Assembly: GCA_012861695.1 (NCBI GenBank)
Contig: JAAOOA010000016.1
Location: 28,496,161-28,560,160, forward strand
Source of the DNA: Trematomus loennbergii
Lineage: Eukaryota > Chordata > Actinopteri > Perciformes > Nototheniidae
Length of the DNA: 64,000 nucleotides
Direction: 5' to 3'
Part shown: one piece after another, positions 1-64,000 of the stretch
Layout: each line of letters begins with the position of its first letter
Position numbering within the stretch: the stretch's first letter is position 1
Program-made: the position numbers and the translations under genes
The notes under the pieces: generated by a model
The model's input: only the letters and a program-made list of their open reading frames with translations
Databases searched by the model: none
What the model was told of the DNA's origin: nothing

Positions 1-213
1 TTCAGATAACATTTGTTGCGCTTTCATCTCCCTCTCTTTTAATGAATCACTAGTTTTGTAGGAGTTTAAAGACATTGTTCAATCTGTGTTACAGACATTT
101 TTCAAGCAATTCTCTTTCCTTTCTTTTCAGTTTGTCTTTTTGTCCCTGATCTTTTGTCTCCAGTGATTCTTTCTTCAACATAATAATAACATATATCTGT
201 GTGTGTCCCTCAG
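1..213 (+). other. sptbn1: sptbn1 intron, 3' part
   Basis: AT-rich sequence ending in a GT-rich acceptor (tgtgtccctcag at 202-213). I see no repeat family or coding sequence in it. Confidence 0.7.
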
Positions 214-22499
<22,286 letters not shown>

Positions 22500-23748
22500 A
22501 TGCTCCTACTTCCTAAGTCCTACTTCCTACTTCCTTCTCTTTCCTCCTCTTCCTTCCTCTGGTGCTGTTTGGGGTTCCTTCTCATTATCCGTCAATCAAA
22601 TATTCGTGGAAGATATTAGATATTAGGTCGTAGCAACTGATTAAAACTATTATAATAACTGCAAGGGTGTAATGTCTGTTAATGTGATATCAAATAATAA
22701 GGAAAAACATGCTTTATTAACATGTTACTCATTCATCCGAACACGTACTATATATACAGTTTGGGTTCGCTCTTCATTTTCGATATGTCAAATATTTGTT
22801 GAAGATTTCCTGGTAAATCTGTACAAATTTGGATTTTGGCAACTAGATATATAACTAACCAAAAATGTAATTAAATTGTAATGTACTGTAAGGTATGTGA
22901 ATGTAATAACATCAAATGATGACGAAGAAAACATGCTTTATTAAAATGTAACTCATGGATGTAAACACTTCCTACAGCAGTTACAGTAACAGCAGTTGCT
23001 ACGTCAAGTAAAATCCCAAACAGCCTCTCCTCCTCTTCGTCCTCCTCCTCTTCCTCTCTGAAAGCGTGACTCCAGCATGCAAGCTCCGAGCCAAAACTCT
23101 CCACTCTGTGCCTAACAACCGTCGGTCCGGCTCAGAGCGACAGCTACAACACACACACACACCTGTATCCTCGGTTCACTTTTTGTAAGATATGGAGCAG
23201 GATAGAAAAAGAAAAAGGAAATGCATACAGATTGGATTGAAGGAAACCTAATTTAAAAATCAAAAAAAGGGGTCTGCAAACGCTGCTGTCATAAAGATTA
23301 AAAACCAGAGTTTGCCGCTGAACAACAACACTTGAGGAGTTCCCAGAATATCCCTGTTTTATTATCCTTAATGCTATTATTTGTGTTTCCTATCTCCTCT
23401 CCGCTTTCTCATCACTCCCGGTTTTTCGTCGACTACTGCCTTGTGTGGGTTGTGTTTACGCTCCAAGCTTGTTTTTTCTTTTGGGAAGTTGTAGGTAGTT
23501 CCTGTTTTAGGCTCCATCCTCAGTTTTTGCGAGGCCTTGTCTTTGCAAGATGACGTGTATCCCTCTGTCGTGGGGAAAACTGAGACCACAGCGGGGTAAA
23601 CCTCTGAAATTACACCCTTTTTTTTCCAGCTGAAATGTCCAAAATGATATCCCAACACATGCTGACAGTTAAACGCTATTTGAAGTATAAAACAAAAGGT
23701 GCACTAAATTGAATTTTGTGCACTGAGTAATTGAGCTTAAATGTGTGC

Positions 23749-23754
23749 AATAAA
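23749..23754 (+). terminator. Polyadenylation signal AATAAA (proximal)
   Basis: Canonical hexamer 1.25 kb after the sptbn1 stop, followed by a GT-rich stretch (gttgtgctctg). Confidence 0.55.
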
Positions 23755-23906
23755 CCTGTGAAAAGCGAATTATCATCGTTGTGCTCTGCTCAGTTCCCGG
23801 TGCGGTCTATTTCTTGCAGACAGAAAAAGAGTGGCTGTAATTTAGAGCGTTACCCTGTGGTGCTTTGAACTGTATGTATAACTTGTGTATAACAAACTGT
23901 TAAAAA

Positions 23907-23912
23907 AATAAA
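23907..23912 (+). terminator. Polyadenylation signal AATAAA (distal)
   Basis: Canonical hexamer in 'aaaaaaataaacctgtgttt' about 160 bp after the proximal one, followed by T-rich sequence. Confidence 0.5.
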
Positions 23913-25345
23913 CCTGTGTTTTAATTTCACCTATATTTACTACTAATAAGACCTACCAACCGTAATAAGCTTAGTATAACTTTCTTTACCTAAAAGATCT
24001 TAATGTACACTAAACCAATCTGAATGAAGGAGAATAAATAGCAGAGACCAGTAAGATTGTTTGACTTTGATTAAGGTTTATTTTCTACATTTGTGTAACA
24101 TGTTTTTGTTTCCTCCAGTACAGTATGTATTTTCTGTTCCACACTTAAGCTAAGGATTATTTAGTAAGGAGACGTAGATGTATTATTATATAAAAACAAA
24201 GATTACTTTAAGCATAAGTGGACAAGTTGGTTCTTTTATAAAAAGCATTTACTGGAAGTGAGTAATGTTGCAGAATAATGGTCGCTTGCTTGTTGGCTTC
24301 AGCATTCCCTTTTGACTATTTTGATTTCAGACTTTGCCGCCAAGGAAGTGAAAACTGGTGGCTTTCATATGGAAGTTATTTAATGACCAAATTAACAGCA
24401 ACAAATTGCACTTGAGGAGCGAACGCATGTAGGTTTGTTAGCATGAAAACTATTTTTAAGGACAGAATTTTGACTTTAAATGATGGTTGGACACTTCAGC
24501 CTTCCTGTTTGCATGTTATCTTTCAATTTGCATGCTGTAGTTTGTTTACATGTGTGCAAAAACACTTTAAAATGTGATTTCTTTTTTTGCCATAATATCA
24601 AGTTTAAATCCTCGAAAGTGAACTCTTTGAGAGGATGTATGCCTCTAATCAATGGTTTGATGGTTGAATGGATTTCATAATAGTGTCAATCTAAGTTAGC
24701 CAAATATACGACAGTTTAAAGTGGACGTATTTTCCTAAGGGAATAATCCACTTTTTGCTAAATCTGCTATCAGAAAAGGTGATTTCAAATGAATCTAAAT
24801 CAAACATCTTGATTAAATCTTGAATTTGTTTTGTGCTCACTTGTAATCGTGTCATTAATTAACTTCCATACAAACAGAAAAAGTGGAAGCAAATCAGCAG
24901 GAAAGAGCCCCAGAGTGTGATGAAAGGTGGGTGCGTTGGTTTTCCCCACATGCTGGTGGTGGAGTTGGTCAAACACCCGAAAGTAAAAACATTTCGCGTG
25001 GTGATATGTCTCGTTTTCTTTATTATTTTTGCTTCATTCTCTGGCAGTTTGATCAATATAGTGTGCATTCCTCTGTCACTGTAATCATAGATATTTCTTC
25101 ATATTGCACAATCAATAATGCCACAGTGGGGGTGGGTGGGGTGGGGCGGCGTGGGCGAGGGGTTTGTAGGTGAGATTTAGTCTGTGTGATGTGGGCCCGG
25201 GGTCACTGCTAGTTGGATCTGCACCCGTAGACTTCTCCCCGTCTGTTACATATGTGCAAAAAGCCATTAAAATGCTTTTAAAATGAAACCAAGTGTTTGT
25301 TTTTTCTCATGTGTGTGTGTATATAATGTAAATGTAAAAATACAC

Positions 25346-25454
25346 AGTTTCGAATAAAAGTCACGCATTATAACCCTCACTCCCAGCCTGCTTTGAGATC
25401 AATTTGAAGTTGTAGATGTTACTGCTGGTTGGAGGCGTGTTGGACTTCATGCCC

Positions 25455-25487
<33 letters not shown>

Positions 25488-25555
25488 GCTGTCAGAGGAC
25501 CTGCAGGCGCATCTCCATCATCATCCATAACCACCAGAGAGCCGCTAATACAGAG
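25346..25555 (+). repeat. Duplicated segment, copy 1
   Basis: Shares 'tacacagtttcgaataaaag', 'gttggaggcgtgttggactt' and 'ctgtcagaggacctgcaggc' in the same order with 37558-37785. Both copies have an internal CA run and are followed by (GT)n. Confidence 0.85.
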
Positions 25556-25556
25556 C

Positions 25557-25710
<154 letters not shown>

Positions 25711-28176
25711 AATAGAGAGCTTGACTTCACATAGTCTAGTTTTCAGCCTAATCGAGTGTTTAGTAGTCGATTGTATATTTTGGAGGCCGTTATTGATAAT
25801 ATAACATGTCCATGTGCCAGGCTAACACATGTGACAGAACTACATTTCAAAAGCTTTTTGTTGTTGCTAAAGGTAAAATTCAAGCCATTTAAGAATGAAA
25901 ATGCTTACATAACATGTCCTTTATTACATTTAACCTGTTGTGGAAACATTTCTTGATCAAATTGATATGAAACAAATAGATGAATACATCGCTATTTGTC
26001 AGAAATGTGGTCTATTTAGTCTAAATGATGTTCCCCTTAATTTCCCCAAAAGTAGAAATGGGTCCGGGATCTAAGGGTTAAAAAAGAGAAATACATTTCC
26101 CCAGAGTTACTTAGAAAGGAGGACTGTAGTAGAAATGTTTGGTGCAGTACAAACTAAATGCAGACTTCAGATAATCAAAGTGAGTGTCTGTGATGTGTTT
26201 AGAACAGACGTCACTTAACTAAAAAAACAAATGACTCTGCAGGGATTTGCCAGATTACAAACTTCATGCAAAGAGTTTTTAATTTAAATGCTTTTACTTC
26301 CATGATTATAACTGCAAAGAGACAAAGTGTGAACAACATCATACATCATTTACATTTAGATTTTTAAATGTAGTCGGATGAAGTCACTTAATAGTGTTTT
26401 TACAGTTTGTATTTCTTAGTTATATTTCAGGTGTATTTCTGTGTTTTGGCCACAAGATGGTGCAACAAGAGCGGTAGATCACAGATAGCTGATGTGTCTG
26501 AGTGGAAGTGATAAAGATTATACATTCTAGATTAATTTAAGAGGCTAAAATCTGCATTTTCTTTACATAAAATACATGAAATTAATGTTTTTCATAGTAA
26601 ATATCCCTTTCAAACGATTAATTAACTAACAGGAACACCCCGAACCCCTCAGTTAGTGTATGAAGTTCACTTTCTGTGTAGTCAGGACTTCCTGTTATTA
26701 AATCCTCCCACTGAGAGTCTTACAGGTTTTTACAGCTCTGTTGGTGTGATTATTATACCTGAAGTAATATATCAACAAAGATGCAAAATCATCCCCCAGG
26801 TGGTCCATCACCTGATCCTCTGCAGGATCCATTTACACTTCAGTCAGCAGAGTTTCAGAGAAAGGCTTTGTTGGGGAAATATTTTCCAAGGCCCATAACT
26901 TTGACCCAGTTGATCAGTTCATACTGTCCTGACTGAGCACACCTGTAACCTTGGCTGCTGTGCTCTCAGTGTTTTGTCTCCCTGTTCCTGCCTGTTGGCG
27001 TCAGCTGATAGAGGTTTATGATTCTATCTTGTTATGCACAATGTGGATTATTCTCTCAGAACTAGCTAAATACACGGGTCTGGGGTAGAGTTCTTCAGAA
27101 TTGATTGTGGCATCTCAACCGTGTGGTCAAACCGTGGCCCGTGACATGTCTTGTGAATTCTCCGGCCGAAGCTCCAAATAAACCGTCAGTGTTTGCCGTC
27201 AAAGCTCCAGCTCTCCATCGTGTCCTGACTCCAATTGCTTCAGAAGTTTCCCCCACAGGCATATTATTCGATTTTCAACATGGTGCAACCATTAAAAGCA
27301 AACACAGCCAAAAATGTAAATGAAAAACCTCAGACGTCTGTTGTGTTTATAATTTTCAACTGTGGGAACAATATTATGATAATATAATAATTGTAATCTT
27401 TATTTATATAAAAACCAGGACAAATTGATTCCAAAATAAAACCATTAATACCAAATTGCTCTCTGATAAAAGAACAGAAGAAGCAGTGATAGGTATTTTA
27501 GGTTTTATTTTTTAGTGGTAGATATATGTAAAGTTATGGCTTTTTAGCAATTATAACTATAATCCTAACTTTAATAAACAAATTGGCATTTACATTAAAC
27601 ATAAGTTGTTTCCCCTTTATATGGCAAACAAAAACATTTTGTATTGCTTTTTATTAATTGTCTTTTTTTAGATTGTATGTATGACTTTATGACTTTATTT
27701 GTGTATTATTTTATTATTTATGGAATTTTTTTTATATGACCATGACTTATATATTTTTACATAACTCATATTGAAACTGTCTCTCCTAGTTTCCCTTCAG
27801 CACCACAACAGCTCCTCTGCTGCTGGTATTTGTAGTTTTTCCTTCCTCGCTGAATTTCTCAATGATAAAAACACATGAATGATAATGAATGGGAAAAACA
27901 CAAAGTCCCACAATGCTTTGCGGCCGTGCGTCCTCTCCAGCGGAGCGGGGTGTTTTCTCTCTGTGCGTCATGGTTACTGAGCCCGAGCTGCATTAAGAGC
28001 GAGACAAATCAACACAATCCGACCGGAAGTGCACAAATAAGACCATCAAATAAAATTGAATAAATTATGAGCTCAAATTAAATGCATTTTTCTAGTGTGT
28101 TGAACTGGAATAAACGATAAATAGGGAGAAGTATTATAAAGTAAGAAAGTAAATAGCAGCACATTCTTAGTGTTAA

Positions 28177-28485
28177 AGGGGACCTATCATGCAAAATGCA
28201 CTTTTTTATGTCTTTTATACATAAATATGTGTCCCCGGTGTGTCGGGGAACTCACGCGGCGTCAGAAAATAAAACCCTTTCTCTTTTCCTCCGTACCCAA
28301 ATCTTTTAAAAACGGGGACAACGAGCGGATACAGATTTGCAGCCGATATGACGTCATATCGGCAGCGGACCCACAGAGAGTTGCTATCAGAAACAATGCC
28401 TGACGTGTTTTGGACGTAATCTCGTCTTTGTTTACATTAGCAAGCATCGCTAACACTCAGAGCTAAACCTGTACTGGAGAGCACA
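28177..28485 (+). mobile_element. TTAA-flanked MITE, family A copy 5 (3' truncated)
   Basis: Left end AGGGGACCTATCATGC after TTAA (28173-28176). The family interior continues to 'cctgtactggagagcaca' and then stops; the right terminus is absent. Confidence 0.82.
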
Positions 28486-28949
28486 TATGTTAAAAAAAAT
28501 ATTCTGTATTTAGCACTAACATATACGTAAGGTTGTTATTTGTCAATGTGGAGCACAATTTGGATACTTTGTCTAACATCGAGTTGATTAGCAGCATGTA
28601 TTTATCATAGGAAATGTATTATGTAAAAAATAACAAATAAGAAGTGTCAAATTAACTTAGTGGATAAAAGAAACTAAAATGTAAAGTTTTTCCTCTTTAA
28701 ATGGAGTAGAAGTATATAGTACTATTTCACGGAAATACTATCAGAGCAAAGTAAAAGTAGTTCATAACTAACCTTAAGCACAGCACCTAAGCAATTATAC
28801 TTAGTTACATGAAACAACAATGAGAAAACGTAGACAGTAACAGCACCCCCAAAAGAAAAATATCTGGCACCGCCACTGAGTAGCCTATGTACTTCATCGT
28901 GCAGCACTACACCCTTCTCACTCAAGAGGCTTTTATTTTGAAGTCTTTG

Positions 28950-29350
28950 CACCGGAAACGCGATCTGACAATCAGCTGTGTGTTAAATTGATGCTCCTGC
29001 TTGTCTGTCCGAAAACGAGCGATAAAACATCACAGTGGAGGGACTCGGCGGTCAGGGAGGGTCTTTATTCGGCGGGTTAAATCCGGGTTCCTGTCTACCT
29101 GCAGCCTGTCTGTCCACCTGTCTGTCCACCTGTCTGCCTGTCTTGTCTGTCTGCAGAGAGCTCCAGCTGCAGCGGGAGGATGCTCTCCTCCTGCCGGGAA
29201 TCAGGACCTTCCTCTCCCATCCTCCGGCCGGAATGCAGCGCTCTGATCCCGGGTTCTCTCCCCTCCTCTGCCGCTGAAGTTGGATCATCCGCGGGGATTA
29301 AACTCTCGCTTTTGTCGCTATCTCTCAACCCCTCTTTCCCTTCGGCTGTC
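28950..29350 (+). promoter_or_regulatory. eml6: Candidate eml6 promoter / 5' UTR region
   Basis: GC- and CpG-richer than the flanks (accggaaacgcg, ctcggcggtcagg, ctccggccggaatgc), and contains short tandem CTGTCTGTCCAC units at 29104-29150. It lies 1.9-2.3 kb upstream of the eml6 ATG. An untranslated first exon here, spliced to the AG at 30788, would be a simple gene model. No TATA or start signal is decisive, so this is inference. Confidence 0.35.
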
Positions 29351-30788
29351 TCCGGAACTGCCCGAACACTCACTGAGGAAATAATCCCTTTTTTTATTTT
29401 TCAGATTCTGGATCAGATTACACACCCTTTTGCTCCTGACTCTGGAGGATTTTTTTACTCACTTGCAGATTTGTGAATGGGTTTTTCCTCCACAATAAAA
29501 CACACCGGGCTGTAGTAACCCTGGCTGGGGCTGAGGTCCAGGATTAGTGTGGGGAGGGATTATAATTCCCATCATCCATCAATTGTGCGGGGTTTGTTAT
29601 GGTTTTTCACGGAATATTCGCTTTTTTCTGCATTTTCTATTTCCTTGTTGAGCAGTAAATATGGTGTCTACAGATGATGCAAAGTCTGCAGACTGTGGCA
29701 GAAATTATAAATGAGAAAACTATAGTTACCCTACAAAAGAGTTCCTTTCATTTCTTAATTATAGCTGTTAATAAACATAAGGCATGATGGAGTTGTAATA
29801 AACCACTGTTTAAAATCGAGGGTGCAATAAAAACATAATTAGTCCCTTTAGGAATATTAAAGGAAATTGCACTCTGACCAGGAGGTAATAAAAAATGTTT
29901 TAGGTGCAGCAGGAAGTCTCTGCAGGACTATAACTGAGCTGCAGCCCTGAGGAGGAAGATGAGGAAGAAGATGGAGAGCCTGTTATTTTGAGATATCTTA
30001 TTCAGCTGCTGGATGTAAAACTATGGATATACTACAGACCAGAGATGGAAAATGACCAGTAAGTACTGAAATATCTTTAAAATATTACAGATACACACAA
30101 GAATCAAGTGTTTATGTAGTGAAATTGTATAAAAATGTAACTCTGAATGATTAATGTATCATCACGGACACAAAATAACCTTAAGATGTTCAATTTAAAA
30201 TGTCTTATTCTGATTGCTTCAGACAGAATATAATAGAGTTGAAATATAATGATTGGGCACATGACAAAATGATGGCAATAAAGGAAATAAATATGAAGAA
30301 TAGAACAAATTAACCTGTTTTACACTAACCTTAAAAACCAATGGCTCTACATTAACCTTGCCTACATCTACTCAGTGGCAGTACTAGACTTCAATTTTCA
30401 ATTAATTGTACTTATTTTTACACTACATTATACTTCTATTCCACTTAATTTGTAAGGGGAAATATTGTACTGTACGTTCCCTTTAAGATTCAGATTGTTT
30501 CAGTAGACTTTTGAATGCATGCTGCTTGACAGCGTATCTTTTGATTATGTCATATTATACTTTTAACTAAGTACACCTTTGAATGCATGACTTTAACAAA
30601 GTATGTTTCCCATGTTGTAATACCGCTTTGACTTAGTCAACGGCTGAATGCATAACATGACTGCTTTTACTGCAGTCAAAGATTTGAGTACTTCTTCCCC
30701 CTTTGAATTGATAATAAATGTTATTGATAATACATGATGTAGGATAATAATCTTTATTGATAGTAAATCTTCTGTTTGTGTTGTGCAG

Positions 30789-64000
<33,212 letters not shown>

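Larger units (their letters stand above)
22500..23930 (+). other. sptbn1: sptbn1 3' UTR (probable extent)
   Basis: AT-rich sequence after the stop with AATAAA at 23749-23754 and again at 23907-23912, either of which could define the 3' end. The short ORFs inside have no support. Extent is inferred from signals alone; a further AATAAA at 25353 is less likely because that segment is a repeat. Confidence 0.6.

Noticed and set aside
29001..29476. Overlapping ORFs of 80-100 residues in the CpG-richer block
   Set aside because: Short, in several frames on both strands and without any recognisable protein. High GC explains them. Kept only as a possible promoter/5' UTR.

Overview
The window is vertebrate nuclear DNA, most likely from a teleost fish (probably a percomorph). 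The evidence is spliced genes with long introns, very dense (CA)n/(GT)n microsatellites, short non-autonomous DNA transposons of fish type (TTAA-flanked MITEs, hAT, Tc1/mariner, PIF/Harbinger-like and piggyBac-like), a tRNA-derived SINE and degraded LINEs. Two protein-coding genes lie head to tail on the + strand, and nothing convincing is coded on the - strand. Species and chromosome cannot be read from the sequence. Layout: (1) 214-22499 holds the last 14 coding exons seen here of sptbn1 (beta-II spectrin): the end of spectrin repeat 14, repeats 15-17, the linker, the PH domain and the C-terminus. The 3' UTR runs to about 23.77 or 23.93 kb. (2) 23.9-31.3 kb is the intergenic and 5' region of the next gene. 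It has a moderately CpG-rich block (28.95-29.35 kb) and, directly against the start codon, an 11/20-bp minisatellite (30.79-31.28 kb). (3) 31281-63516 holds the first 14 coding exons of eml6 (echinoderm microtubule-associated protein-like 6), covering about 640 residues and the first HELP + WD40 module; the gene continues past the right edge. Intron 1 is 17.5 kb and full of repeats. The order SPTBN1-EML6 is the order on human chromosome 2p16, which supports both identifications. The two genes are not one pathway. Beta-II spectrin is a submembrane actin/ankyrin/phosphoinositide scaffold; EML6 belongs to a microtubule-associated WD-repeat family. They share conserved synteny and a very repetitive neighbourhood. 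The main things to look at are these. A minisatellite abutting the eml6 ATG contains a dozen identical-style mini-uORFs (ATG-ATC-CAG-GAC-TGA). Several exons have (GT)n directly upstream of the acceptor, some with (CA)n just after the donor, so they sit between RNA-complementary repeats. Read-through of one sptbn1 donor preserves the short C-terminal isoform of beta-II spectrin. Two transposon families carry their own minisatellites (57 bp and 14 bp) with large copy-number differences between copies. A cluster of 1-2 base frame breaks in otherwise conserved exons looks like homopolymer or dinucleotide sequence error rather than gene death.
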